This document shows positions 46,481 through 58,316 of a stretch of 64,000 nt of DNA, piece by piece. The stretch spans positions 45,870,497-45,934,496 of the forward strand of contig CM037788.1 in NCBI GenBank assembly GCA_021229015.1, in the 5' to 3' direction. The stretch's first letter is position 1; each line of letters opens with the position of its first letter. Position numbers and translations under genes: made by a program. A model generated the notes under the pieces. That model saw only the letters and a list, made by a program, of their open reading frames with translations. It did no database searches and was not told the origin of the DNA. The DNA comes from Solen grandis. Lineage: Eukaryota; Mollusca; Bivalvia; Adapedonta; Solenidae.

Positions 46481-48228
46481 TGTCTAGTACCGTAAATTTA
46501 CTATTATTAATGATGAAATCGTTAACATTTTTAAGATATCTTCACATTTATCATTCTCAAATGTAGCAGTCGTACTATGCATAGTAGAGCCATATTAAGA
46601 TAAGTTATTGACAAATGAAGTGAGATAGATAAATATTTCATTCAAATTGAATACGTTATGTCTTTATGATATATACATTTGCATTAAAAAAATAATAATA
46701 ATATAACACGAATGTAAATGCAGTCAAGCATGCATGTCTATAGTCAAGTTAAATGCATTCGATATTCTGGTTTCGATACAAGTGTTCCTTAAAATCTAAT
46801 GCATATTTGAATTAACATACATACATATCTGTACTAGGTATTAATCCAGTTTTTAATTCTGTATTGTCGGAGAGAAAGACTCTATTTGTCTGCTTCCCTG
46901 ATAATAAATGCTTTGTAGATGGGTTAGCTGATATTTTATCAGTATAAGAATTAATTAAGGTTAAGAATTCTAACAATTTCGGGAATTCTCGAAAAGTAAC
47001 TTTTGATATAGTGTTTGGTTATTTCTTCGAATCTTATATATCCAATTTTATTTCAAATATCACACGTCCTTTTTGGTCATGGGATTTTATTTGGTCTGCG
47101 CCAGCTTCCTATTTCGATATTAATCTTTTTGAGGATACTCTTACTCAAGTCTATGGTACACTAAATCTCTACAGAATCGAGATATTCACAAAAAATAAGT
47201 TTACACAGAAAACTTAAGAAACATTTTCGAGATAAATTTTCAAGGTTAGCTCTGAATAAAAAAATCCATTTCCATTTGTTTGAAAATATTCATCTGCTAG
47301 CCCCTGGGGAAGCGACGATTAATTTGACATTTGCAGCCGAATATTATTAAATGGGATATATTTCAATTTCATTCTATCGTCAATGACTGTTATTTGGGAG
47401 TACTATTACTGGTCCACGGAACTCTTTTTTAAAAACTACTTAATGACTGGTTGGGAAGAAGGAGTTTTCATGACCTTCCCATGCGCAAATACTGATCCAT
47501 CCCGGGAATTGTGGAGAGAGATTAGTATAAGTTGCAGTTTCCAAATTGTCGTGAAATAAATAAATTTAAACAAAACAGACTCAAAAGGTGCCAGTTAAAA
47601 TGATTCGCCTTGCGGTTTTATTTCCGATATATCCATATTAAGCGATCTGGTGTATGACCCATGTCTAATGATTTGTTAAAACCGGTGATTATATAATTCA
47701 ACAGGTATTCAGTGTCATACAACAAAATCACAGGTATTAAACTGTTTACATAAATCTAATGTCAGTAATGTGAATGAACGTGTGTATTGCAGTACAGAAA
47801 TAAATGCTTGTTTCTGATACCTCTAATCTAGCACCAGTTAATGCCTTCATTATATCTCTTTCTTTATCAAAAGAATGAAATTTATATATTTTGACAAACT
47901 TGAAGCAATGGACCTAATGTGTTGTTAATCCTTGAAACACTTAGACTCTAATTGCTGGTGATGATATCTAGAGGTAAATAGGAAGGAGGTTAAACAGGCA
48001 GCAAACTCCACGCAGTAGTTACCTCCCCTTACAGTTGTAAATAACCACTGCCACCACAAATAAAAATTAACAGAATTTAGCTAATTTTTCTTTTTTCCAA
48101 AAAAAAAATAAAACAAATACTGCGAGTGTCATTTCCCTAAGTATGTTTTCTTTCATAAACATCAAATATCGCCTCATGGCAAAAAAAAAAAAAATCATTT
48201 TCAAAAATATTTTTGTTGGTTTGACAGC
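46481..48228. other. No recognisable gene
   Basis: AT-rich. The 68-codon frame at 47011-47217 is rich in aromatic residues but matches no family I know. 47440-47580 reads in part like a decayed retroelement without a diagnostic motif. Confidence 0.35.
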
Positions 48229-48377
48229 AGACGGAGACGCCATTTTGTTAGTTTACTATCATCACGTGACATTTGTGACGACAGTGATTTTTTTGCTTGC
48301 AAGTGAGATCACTGCGTGGAATTTGAACAGGCAGATGCTACGTCTCTCTGGTTGAAAGTAAGGACCCTCAGGTAAGT
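48229..48377 (+). promoter_or_regulatory. Possible TSS region with strong splice donor
   Basis: GACGCCATTTTG (48235-48246) fits a YY1-type site, and ATCACGTGACAT (48261-48272) is an E-box of the USF/MITF type. About 100 bp downstream is a textbook donor, CCTCAG then GTAAGTAA (exon end 48371, GT at 48372). This arrangement fits the first non-coding exon of a TATA-less gene on the plus strand. If so, the 37-bp array lies in intron 1. No downstream exon is identifiable in this window. Confidence 0.35.
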
Positions 48378-49189
48378 AATGTTCCTAAAAATGAACACGA
48401 CTTAGGACTACACAGACCACATCTAACATCATCAAAAAAGGTAACAGCATAGCGATTAGCAAATAGTTTCATGTAGGTTTTATGTTAAGGAGAGATAGTT
48501 AATATTTCGTCCATTCAAAACCAGAAATGGTCACCAGCCATTTTGGCTTTTTATGGACGATTTCTTCTTACATAGTTTGATTTTATCTTCAAAGTAATAG
48601 TTTTCCTAATTATCTATAAATACATTGCCTATATCATTTTATCGCGTTGTTCATGTTGTCTCAGTTTAAACTGGAACATACGTGGAGTATAATTGTTGTA
48701 TTAAAATTTTAAATCACTACGGTTTTTTAACAAATAATATAAATAGATTTGAATGAAATATTTTCGTCTTTACTCAGAATGATGCGGTTCCAAAATAATA
48801 CGGTGCGACTTTTAATTATCATAGAAAAAAGGTATCTGTCAAGTTATTCGTAAAAAGATGATACTGGTAAAGGCTTCCTCAATACATGATTTTTTTTCTG
48901 TAATAATTTAATTGCACTCTTTCTTTCATGGCCAATGATGATGGGCACATATATTAAAATAATCAAAATAATGAATAATTTCAGAGTGAAGTCAATTGAG
49001 GGATTTGAAATATCATTTACAGACATGATTCAAATATTTATTTTGATTTGGGTCCCGTCTAGTCATTGAACTATATGAATAATTGTAGAAAAATATAAAA
49101 AATTTACCTCGTACATGTAATTGGAAAACCTCTAACGGCCTATTCTTCTAAACTAATAATTCAGAAGAAACATCCGAGAATCTTCCAAT
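48378..49189. other. No recognisable gene
   Basis: AT-rich sequence between the promoter candidate and the satellite array. Confidence 0.45.
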
Positions 49190-52100
49190 TCGTCCCATTG
49201 CGTTTTCGATGTATGTCACCAGACAGTCGTCTTATTGCATTCTCAATGTATGTCACCAGACAGTCGTCTTATTGCATTCTCAATGTATGTCACCAGACAG
49301 TCGTCCCATTGCATTCTCAATGTATGTCACCAGACAGTCGTCCCATTGCATTCTCAATGTATGTCACCAGACAGTCGTCCCATTGCATTCTCAATGTATG
49401 TCACCAGACAGTCGTCCCATTGCATTCTCAATGTATGTCACCAGACAGTCGTCCCATTGCATTCTCAATATATGTCACCAGACAGTCGTCCCATTGCATT
49501 CTCAATGTATGTCACCAGACAGTCGTCCCATTGCATTCTCGATGTATGTCACAAGACAGTCGTCCCATTGCATTCTCGATGTATGTCACCAGACAGTCGT
49601 CCCATTGCATTCTCAATGTATGTCAGCAGACAGTCGTCCCATTGCATTCTCGATGTATGTCAGCAGACAGTCGTCCCATTGCATTCTCGATGTATGTCAG
49701 CAGACAGTCGTCCCATTGCATTCTCAATGTATGTCACCAGACAGTCGTCCCATTGCATTCTCGATGTATGTCAGCAGACAGTCGTCCCATTGCATTCTCA
49801 ATGTATGTCACCAGACAGTCTTCTTATTGCATTCTCAATGTATGTCACCAGAGAGTCTTCTTATTGCATTCTCAATGTATGTCACCAGACAGCCGTCCCA
49901 TTGCATTCTCAATGTATGTCACCAGACAGTCGTCTTATTGCATTCTCAATGTATGTCACCAGACAGTCGTCCCATTGCATTCTCAATGTATGTCACCAGA
50001 CAGTCGTCCCATTGCATTCTCAATGTATGTCACCAGACAGTCGTCCCATTGCATTCTCGATGTATGTCACCAGACAGTCGTCCCATTGCATTCTCAATGT
50101 ATGTCACCAGACAGTCGTCCCATTGCATTCTCGATGTATGTCACCAGACAGTCGTCCCATTGCATTCTCAATGTATGTCACCAGACAGCCGTCTTATTGC
50201 ATTCTCAATGTATGTCACCAGACAGTCGTCCCATTGCATTCTCAATATATGTCAGCAGACAGTCGTCCCATTGCATTCTCAATGTATGTCACCAGACAGT
50301 CGTCCCATTGCATTCTCAATGTATGTCACCAGACAGTCGTCCCATTGCATTCTCAATGTATGTCACCAGACAGTCGTCCCATTGCATTCTCAATGTATGT
50401 CACCAGACTGTCGTCCCATTGCATTCTCAATGTATGTCACCAGACAGTCGTCCCATTGCATTCTCAATGTATGTCACCAGACAGTCGTCCCATTGCATTC
50501 TCGATGTATGTCACCAGACAGTCGTCCCATTGCATTCTCGATGTATGTCAGCAGACAGCCGTCCCATTGCATTCTCAATGTAAGTCAGCAGACAGTCGTC
50601 CCATTGCATTCTCGATGTATGTCAGCAGACAGTCGTCCCATTGCATTCTCGATGTATGTCACCAGACAGTCGTCCCATTGCATTCTCAATGTATGTCACC
50701 AGACAGCCGTCCCATTGCATTCTCGATGTATGTCACCAGACAGCCGTCCCATTGCATTCTCAATGTATGTCACCAGACAGTCGTCCCATTGCATTCTCAA
50801 TGTATGTCACCAGACAGTCGTCCCATGGCATTCTCGATGTATGTCACCAGTCAGTCGTCCCATTGCATTCTCGATGTATGTCAGCAGACAGTCGTCCCAT
50901 TGCATTCTCGATGTATGTCAGCAGACAGTCGTCCCATTGCATTCTCAATGTATGTCACCAGACAGTCGTCCCATTGCATTCTCAATGTATGTCACCAGAC
51001 AGTCGTCCCATTGCATTCTCAATGTATGTCACCAGACAGCCGTCCCATTGCATTCTCAATGTATGTCACCAGACAGTCGTCTTATTGCATTCTCAATGTA
51101 TGTCAGCAGACAGTCGTCCCATTGCATTCTCAATGTATGTCAGCAGACAGTCGTCCCATTGCATTCTCGATGTATGTCAGCAGACAGTCGTCCCATTGCC
51201 TTCTCAATGTATGTCACCAGACAGTCGTCCCATTGCATTCTCAATGTATGTCAGCAGACAGTCGTCCCATTGCATTCTCGATGTATGTCAGCAGACAGTC
51301 GTCCCATTGCCTTCTCAATGTATGTCACCAGACAGTCGTCCCATTGCATTCTCAATGTATGTCACCAGACAGTCGTCCCATTGCATTCTCAATGTATGTC
51401 ACCAGACAGTCGTCCCATTGCATTCTCAATGTATGTCACCAGACAGTCTTCTTATTGCATTCTCAATGTATGTCACCAGACAGTCTTCTTATTGCATTCT
51501 CAATGTATGTCACCAGACAGCCGTCCCATTGCATTCTCAATGCATGTCACCAGACAGTCGTCTTATTGCATTCTCAATGTATGTCACCAGACAGTCGTCC
51601 CATTGCATTCTCGATGTATGTCACCAGACAGTCGTCCCATTGCATTCTCAATGTATGTCACCAGACAGTCTCATTGCATTCTCGATGTATGTCAGCAGAC
51701 AGTCGTCCCATTGCATTCTCAAGTATGTCACAGACATCGTCCCATTGCATTCTCATGATGTCACCAGACTGTCGTCCCATTGCATTCTCAATGTATGTCA
51801 CCAGACAGTCGTCCCATTGCATTCTCAATGTATGTCACCAGACAGTCGTCCCATTGCATTCTCAATGTATGTCACCAGACAGTCGTCCCATTGCATTCTC
51901 AATGTATGTCACCAGACAGTCTTCTTATTGCATTCTCAATGTATGTCACCAGACAGTCTTCTTATTGCATTCTCAATGTATGTCACCAGACAGCCGTCCC
52001 ATTGCATTCTCAAAGCATGTCACCAGACAGTCGTCTTATTGCATTCTCAATGTATGTCCACAGACAGTCGTCCCATTGCATTCTCATGTATGTCACCAGA

Positions 52101-52500
52101 CAGTCGTCCCATTGCATTCTCATGTATGTCACCAGACAGTCGTCCCATTGCATTCTCAATGTATGTCACAGACAGTCGTCCCATTGCATTCTCAATGTAT
52201 GTCACCAGACAGTCTCCATTGCATTCTCATGTATGTCACCAGACAGTCTCATTGCATTCTCAATGTATGTCACCAGACGTCCGTCCCATTGCATTCTCAA
52301 TGTATGTCACCAGACAGTCGTCCCATTGCATTCTCAATGTAATGTATGTCACCAGACAGTCGTCCCATTGCATTCTCAATGTATGTCACCAGACAGTCGT
52401 CCCATTGCATTCTCAATGTATGTCACCAGACAGTCGTCCCATTGCATTCTCAATGTATGTCACCAGACAGTCGTCCCATTGCATTCTCGATGTATGTCAC
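49190..52500. repeat. 37-bp satellite array, about 90 copies, open-ended
   Basis: Head-to-tail 37-bp units composed of ATGTATGTCACCAGACAGTC plus GTCCCATTGCATTCTCA, identity mostly above 90%. Recurrent variants are CACCAGA/CAGCAGA, CTCAATG/CTCGATG and GTCGTCCC/GTCGTCTT/GTCTTCTT. It starts abruptly after CTTCCAATT and ends at a 100-N gap, so the true size is larger. The plus strand has no stop in any frame, giving frames up to 1,035 codons that cycle through the same 37-residue translation. These are not considered genes. Confidence 0.97.
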
Positions 52501-52600
52501 NNNNNNNNNNNNNNNNNNNNNNNNNNNNNNNNNNNNNNNNNNNNNNNNNNNNNNNNNNNNNNNNNNNNNNNNNNNNNNNNNNNNNNNNNNNNNNNNNNNN
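52501..52600. other. Assembly gap (100 N) inside/after the satellite
   Basis: 100 N at the right edge of the array. The sequence resumes in an unrelated dispersed repeat, so both the end of the array and the start of that repeat are missing. Confidence 0.98.
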
Positions 52601-52885
52601 CAACAAAACTTTATGGGAAGCTTTATCACCAAGAGTAGATACGCATATCGTCGGCGTGACCTGGTTCCTCAAATTTTCACAGAGTAATGGCCCCTTGACT
52701 TTTTGGCCTATAGTTCATGTTGCATGATTCTTGTCCGGGCTATTTCTCAGGAACTAATGGCTTGAATTCAATGAAACTTTATGGGAAACTTTATTACCAA
52801 GAGTAGATACGCATATCGTTGACGTGACCTGGTTCCTCAATTTTTAAGAGAGTTATGGCCCCTACTACCATGTTGTTGACTGATA
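52601..52885 (+). mobile_element. ATGCTCACTGAAGG family, body only
   Basis: Two successive ~180-bp modules with GGAACTAATGGCTTGAATTC, AAACTTTATGGGAA, TTATTACCAAGAGTAGATAC and GTGACCTGGTTCCTCAA, matching the module of the 53405-53704 element. The 5' end is lost in the gap. Confidence 0.75.
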
Positions 52886-53404
52886 TTCATGTCATTTGCC
52901 TGAGATATCATTTAAACAAAACCCCACAAAATTCAATATGCTAGTAATGTCAATCATAATCATGTCAGCTAATTGTTGTTTAGGCCATTATACACTATTT
53001 CAAATATCCAGTCATATGTCAAGAGTGTTGGTTAACCTCTTTGATATGAGCACACATTGAAATGTATGACTTAATTTTCAGTAGTATAAAAATTTGAAAT
53101 CAATGAAAGATCTGATGAGTAACACATATTATCATATTAAATAGTAAACTGTTACTAAGTCTCCAAATTAGAGTTGGTAAAACATCTCATCTGATGAGGA
53201 GAATAGATATGATTTAGGAATGGGGATTTCAACAGCTTTGAGCTGAAAGGTCCTAAGTAAAATTTTGGGGGTGGGGCCTGACCCCTGTGTGATCTTGGGG
53301 GACACCAAAGTATTTACCATTTTATCTTCTGTCTCATCAAAAGGAACAAGAATATATAATATGGTTTACTGTTTAGAGAGTTAAGAGCTTTTTTTTACCT
53401 TTTT
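52886..53404. other. No recognisable gene
   Basis: AT-rich. 53200-53340 (GGGGGTGGGGCCTGACCCC) may be a further degraded repeat module. Confidence 0.4.
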
Positions 53405-53704
53405 TTATGCTCACTGAAGGTGACACATATAGTCGCCGCTTTGTCCGTCCGTTCGTTCGTTCGTCCGTCACACTTTCCTTGTCCGGACTATTTCTCAGGA
53501 ACTAATGGCTTGATTTCAACAAAACTTTTTATGTGAAGCTTTATTACCAATAGGAGATGCGCATTACCTGGATTCTATACATGATAAGCATGTGCTGATC
53601 CCATTCCGGTCCTTAACATATCCTCCCACCCATTGACCAAGGCCTTATTTGTAACAATGACGTTCTTCGGGGAGCATCTGTCAGTTCTACTGACTTTCTT
53701 GTTT
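53405..53704 (+). mobile_element. ATGCTCACTGAAGG family element, short
   Basis: Starts TTATGCTCACTGAAGGTGAC, has a CCGTCCGTTCGTTCG leader and one module (GGAACTAATGGCTTGATTTC). It ends with the hairpin GTCAGTTCTACTGAC (53680-53694) followed by TTTCTTGTTT. The layout (5' start, leader, module(s), 3' hairpin, CTTGTTT) parallels the GCTCACC family. Confidence 0.75.
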
Positions 53705-53847
53705 GTAACATTTATTCAAACATTGCAATAAAAATAGGAAAGATTATCCATAGTTGAATTTAATGAATTGTATTGTCTTATGAAAAATAGTGTCCAAACT
53801 TTCGACTACATAATTGAAAGGTAATAATAAATGGGTTTATCTAATGG

Positions 53848-54134
53848 ATAACAGATTTCAAGCTCAGATCAAAGTTATTTGGCACAGATGTTCCTTAGGT
53901 CACTCTCTACCAAGATTGTTCAAATTATTTTGATTCGTTGAAAAACATGGCTGGGGGGGCCTTTTAAAAACCGGGGGAACCTTTTTAAATTTGAAAATTC
54001 TTCTTGTCCTAAAGAACTCACTAGATTTATGGCTGGCAGAGCCCATTTTCCACAAAATCATAAGATATTTGCTGTTTCTTTTCCATCCACTAATACCTCA
54101 GGTGAGCGACCCAGGGCCATCATTGCCCTCTTGT
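53848..54134 (+). mobile_element. GCTCACC family, 3' portion
   Basis: Ends CTCAGGTGAGCGACCCAGGG, then CCATCATTGCCCTCTTG. The upstream module has ACAGATGTTCCTTAGGTCAC and TCTCTACCAAGATTGTTCAA. The 5' half is absent. Confidence 0.75.
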
Positions 54135-54562
54135 GTAATCAATTTAATTGATTGATCAGTTTTCCTTTTGAGTAAAAGAGTGAAATTTCAACACTGGTAA
54201 CTACAAGAAAGATACTGATCTATATAAAATGGGATCAATTAAATGCCTTGATGCAAATTATCGCTAATCGAACATCTGGAATCAAAACTTCATCCTGCAG
54301 GTGTTTTTCTTTGGTATAAATGTGGATGCTTCAACTTCAAGTATCATCTTTAGTGATTTCATTGAAAATATTTAAGTTGTTGTCTTGCTGACGTCTATTA
54401 TGGAATAAGCTTTAAAATAAGTCTTATAAGTTTATTGAAGTTTCAAATGTAGTTTTGATATTACTTTTGATTATTTAATGATGTTAAAACAAGATTTTTA
54501 TCAGTAAACAACAAATTAAATCATAAAAAAGTGTTTAATGTTAATGACTTTACTGATATTTT

Positions 54563-55021
54563 TTTTTATAACATGGTGAACAAATGTGATCTCCTTTTGT
54601 CCAGCATCCGTCCGTGTGTCTGGCATCAACAATTAACTTTAAACAACATCTCCTCCTAAACCACTTGGCCAAATTTGATGAAAATTGCCTGGGATGTTCC
54701 TTGCATGAAGCTCTACCAAAGTTGTTCAAATGGTTTTGGTCCATTGCAAATCTGGGTCATAGGAGCTAAAAATAGATTTTTAAAGTGAAATCTTTAAAAA
54801 TCTTCTTCTCCGAAACCGCAAGGCCTAGAGCTTAGATATTTAGTGTGTGGCATTATCTTATGGATCATTGGATGGTAGGTACAGTTTTTGTGTTGAATTA
54901 AGATGATCTTGCTGTACTTTTGCATAGATTATGTATTCAGTATGACTTGTAATACAATAATTGGCATTGAGGGCAATGTGTCTCAGGTGAGCAATTCAGG
55001 GGTTATCATGACCCTCTTGTT
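54563..55021 (+). mobile_element. GCTCACC family, diverged
   Basis: Degenerate start (ATGGTGAACAAATGTGATCTC), then CATCCGTCCGTGTGTC, CATCTCCTCCTAAACCACTT, GGGATGTTCCTTG, and the 3' end TCTCAGGTGAGCAATTCAGG followed by CATGACCCTCTTGTTT. A 64-codon minus-strand frame inside is spurious. Confidence 0.8.
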
Positions 55022-55275
55022 TAATAATTTAAAATTAAAAAAAAGTTTCTACAGAAAGCACAACTTAATTTGAATTTATTATGATAAAAACTAATATATT
55101 AAACAATTAAGAATTTATCTTTGTTTCTTAATTACTTATTCTTCATTTAAAGATAGTAAACAAGGTTGACAAAACTTAAAAGCCTGTATCGTGATACGTA
55201 TGGTATCATGACCACTGTATCGCGATACATATATAGTATCATTGGGTAAGCATATCATTACACCTTAAAAAGTGC
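55022..55275. repeat. Spacer with two GTATCGYGATAC palindromes
   Basis: TGTATCGTGATACG (55185-55198) and the perfect palindrome ATGTATCGCGATACAT-like core TGTATCGCGATACA (55217-55230), 32 bp apart and joined by TATGGTATCATGACCAC. Probably the ends of a very small inverted element. Confidence 0.5.
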
Positions 55276-56141
55276 ACAAGGTGAGCTTTTGTGATCACCC
55301 TGCGTCCGTCATAAACAATTTACTTTAAACGAAATCTCCTCTGAAACAGCTGGGCAGAGTTTGATTAAATTTGGCTGGGATGTTCCTTGGGTGAACCTTC
55401 ACAAAATTTGCTATAATAAACTTGATCCATCTGGAACTCTGGTTGCCATGGCAACAGAAAGAAAAAAAATATGAAAATTTAAAAATCATCTCCTTCAAAA
55501 CTATTGGCTAGATTCAAAATATTTTGGTACTGATTTTCATTGGGTAACCCTCTACCAAGATTGCTAAAATTATTCCGGTCGGGGAAAAAAACATGGCTGC
55601 CATGAGGCGGGACTAATTTGCCTGATATGTATATAGTGAATCTTTAAACGACATTTCCTCTGAAACCACTGGACAGATTTTATTAGATTTGGCAGGGATG
55701 ATACTTGGGTGAAGCTTCACAAAAGTTGCTGAAATTTTTCCGATCCATAAAAAAACATGGTTGCCATGGGCGGTGCTAATTTGCCTTATATGTGTATAAT
55801 AAAATCTCTAATGACATCTCCTCTGAAACTGCTGGACAGAATTTGGTTAATTTGGCAGGGATGATCATTTGGTGAAGCTTCACAAAAGTTGCTAAAATTA
55901 TTCCAATCCATGAAAAAAACATGGCTGCAAGGGGCAGGACTAATTTGCCTTGTATGTATATATTGAAAACTTAAAATGACCTCTCCTCTGAAACTGTTGG
56001 ACAGAATTTGATCAAACAGTGCAGGGATCACTCCTTCACAAACTACTGGCCAGATTTCAAAATGTTTTAATACAGACTGATGTTCCTTGGGTAACCCTAT
56101 ACTCAGGTGAGCGATCCAAGGCCATCATGGCCCTCTTGTTT
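55276..56141 (+). mobile_element. GCTCACC family, four internal modules
   Basis: Starts AAGGTGAGCTTTTGTGATCA, leader CTGCGTCCGTCATAAACAAT. Four modules each carry CTCCTCTGAAAC, GGACAGA.TT and GGCAGGGATGAT or GGCTGGGATGTT. It ends CTCAGGTGAGCGATCCAAGG, then CCATCATGGCCCTCTTGTT. The extreme 5' AGCTCACCTGAGC is missing. An 81-codon minus-strand frame is a module read backwards. Confidence 0.85.
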
Positions 56142-57159
56142 TCCAATCAGTTTATCTTGTGAGATGTGGTTCTACTCCACTTGTGACTATATGTCATTTT
56201 GGGTTGTAAACCACCTCTAAAGGCATATTCAGACAAACTTGTGAATTTTATTTAGACCTTTTATTTTAAGAGCCTTTCTATTTAATAGACAACTTATTTT
56301 CTGTTCTAATAAAACAATTATTTGTTCATGGTTGCTTAAAAAAATAGGGCAAGCAAAAAAAAAGATGTGAACTTAAAATAAAAGGAAGTGAACTTGCAAT
56401 TTGTTCTTTTTGAAAAAAAATACAGATTTTATAAGAAGAGGAATAATGTATAGCAGAAAATGAAAAACAATGGCCTCTCTTATTAGCAAATCTCATCAAG
56501 GATGTATTGTTGATCTGTAGCATTTCACTCATTCAATTAAATTTCTTACATTGGACCATCTAACCCACTCACATGTAAATTTCTTCAAAATATATCACTT
56601 GGGTTTTTATAGGGATATCAAGTAGGGAAAACAACCTCATGTGTTTGCTCACTGTATTAAAGGTTGATAATCATTCTCTGTGCATTTTAGATGTTAAATC
56701 AATTAATATCAGAAGCTTTTTAATAAGAAGAAAATAAAAATTTGGAATTGGTGACAAAGATCTAAAGTGTGTTTGATAGTGATTTTGGTAAGTCTGCCAA
56801 AGTCAAATCAACATTTTGCTCTGGTTGTAAAATTACTGTATTGCTGTCAAATTGCTTGTAAAGGTTTGTTTCATCAAAATCCATTAGGTTATATAGAATA
56901 GAAAAAGGGGGCCTTAGGCTGACAATGTTTAGGTTTTATGGTACTATAAATGTTTTAGTGTTTTCAGGGGTAGAAAGGTGATAAATGGAAGGTTTTGTTC
57001 AACTATCTGTCACACAGTTTAGGACTGCACATATGGGGTTAGTGCTCACCAGTACTGGTATTGGAACTTGATATTCAGTATGGGTAAGATATCTTGTGCT
57101 TCCTTTCTTTTCCCCAATCTTAGTTTATGGTTAAAACTGATCTTGATAGTATTTTTCAT
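56142..57159. other. No recognisable gene
   Basis: AT-rich spacer between repeats, without coding or structural signal. Confidence 0.45.
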
Positions 57160-57540
57160 AAATTTTGTGACCAATAAATGTCCGTTGTCCAACAGTACAT
57201 CTGTCATCTGCCGTCAGCATTTAACTTAAATGACATATCCTCCTAAACCACTGGGCCAATTTTCATAAAACTATATTCTCTTAATTCTAAAGTTGTTCAA
57301 AGAATTAAATTCTATGCCAAAATCTGGTTGCCATGGCAACGTATGGGGGGCAGGGGAAAATGTGAAAACTTCAAAAATCTTCTCCTGCAAAAGTATACTG
57401 ACTGGATTTTAAAATACTTTTGCACAGATGTTACTTTGGTCACTCTCTATACCAAGACTGTAAAAATTATTTGGATCTGCTGAAAAACATGATCAATGTT
57501 ATTTCTTATGTCAGGTGACTGAGGGCTTGAAAGTGTGTTT
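57160..57540 (+). mobile_element. GCTCACC family, diverged fragment
   Basis: GTCCGTTGTCC leader remnant, CATATCCTCCTAAACCACTG, GGTTGCCATGGCAACG, and a degenerate 3' end (GTCAGGTGACTGAGGGC). Older than its neighbours. Confidence 0.65.
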
Positions 57541-57579
57541 GTATGAGGTTAATTAAAATTTCAGATGGCTAAACAAGTT

Positions 57580-58311
57580 TTTAGCTCACCTGAGCATAGC
57601 TCAGGGTGAGCTTTTGGGATACTTGATTGTCCGTCGTGCGTCGTCCGTCGTCCGTCAACAATTTTGATGTTTACACACTAGAGGCCACAATTTTGATACA
57701 ATCTTCCTCAAACTTGGTCAGAATGTTTGTCTTGATAATATCTTGAACCCTTTCGAAAATGGGTGAGGTTGGATCCAAAAGTAGGTCAGTAGGTCAAATC
57801 TTAGAACAATCTTGTTTACACACTAGAGGCCACAATTTGATCCAATCTTCCTCAAACTTGGTCAGAATGTTTGTCTTGATGATATCTTGAACCCTTTCGA
57901 AAATGGGTGAGGTTGGATCCAAAAGTAGGTCAGTAGGTCAAATCTTAGAAAAATCTTGTTTACACACTAGAGGCCACAAGTTTGATCCAATCTTCCTCAA
58001 ACTTGGTCAGATTGTTTGTCATGATGATATCTCGAACCAGTTTGAAAATGGGTGGGGCTTGACAGAAAAGTAGGTCAGTAGGTCAAATCTTAGAAAAATC
58101 TTATTTATACTCTGAGTGCAACATTTTTGGTCCAATCATCCTCAAACTTTGGCAGAATGTTTGTCATGATGATATCTTGTGGATGGGGTCAGAAAATTCC
58201 TGAACATTGTTTCACCTCATCATCTTTATTCTTAAGCAATCTGTTTTGTACAGGCAATGAATGATACTTTTCTCAGGTGAGCAATCTAGGGCCATCTTGG
58301 CCCTCTTGTTT
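57580..58311 (+). mobile_element. GCTCACC family, complete element
   Basis: Best preserved member. 5' end TTAGCTCACCTGAGCATAGC with a local hairpin (GCTCACCTGAGC / GCTCAGGGTGAGC), leader CCGTCGTGCGTCGTCC, then four ~130-150 bp modules (ACACTAGAGGCCACAA, TCCTCAAACTTGGTCAGAAT, AAGTAGGTCAGTAGGTCAAA). 3' end TCTCAGGTGAGCAATCTAGG then GCCATCTTGGCCCTCTTGTT. GCTCACCTGAG at the start and CTCAGGTGAGC near the end are inverted copies. The layout recalls bivalve pearl-like elements and Helitron-related non-autonomous elements. No coding capacity. Confidence 0.9.
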
Positions 58312-58316
58312 ATATA

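Noticed and set aside
47011..47217. Aromatic-rich 68-codon frame, possible retroelement protein
   Set aside because: No diagnostic motif could be matched in any frame around it.
49190..52500. CRISPR-like regular repeat
   Set aside because: Units are head-to-tail with no unique spacers, and the context is eukaryotic.
49198..52727. Open frames of 461, 849, 1035, 665 and 315 codons across the satellite
   Set aside because: All are the same 37-bp unit read in different frames. Length arises because the unit lacks stops, indels merely change frame, and the frames run into the N gap and an unrelated repeat.
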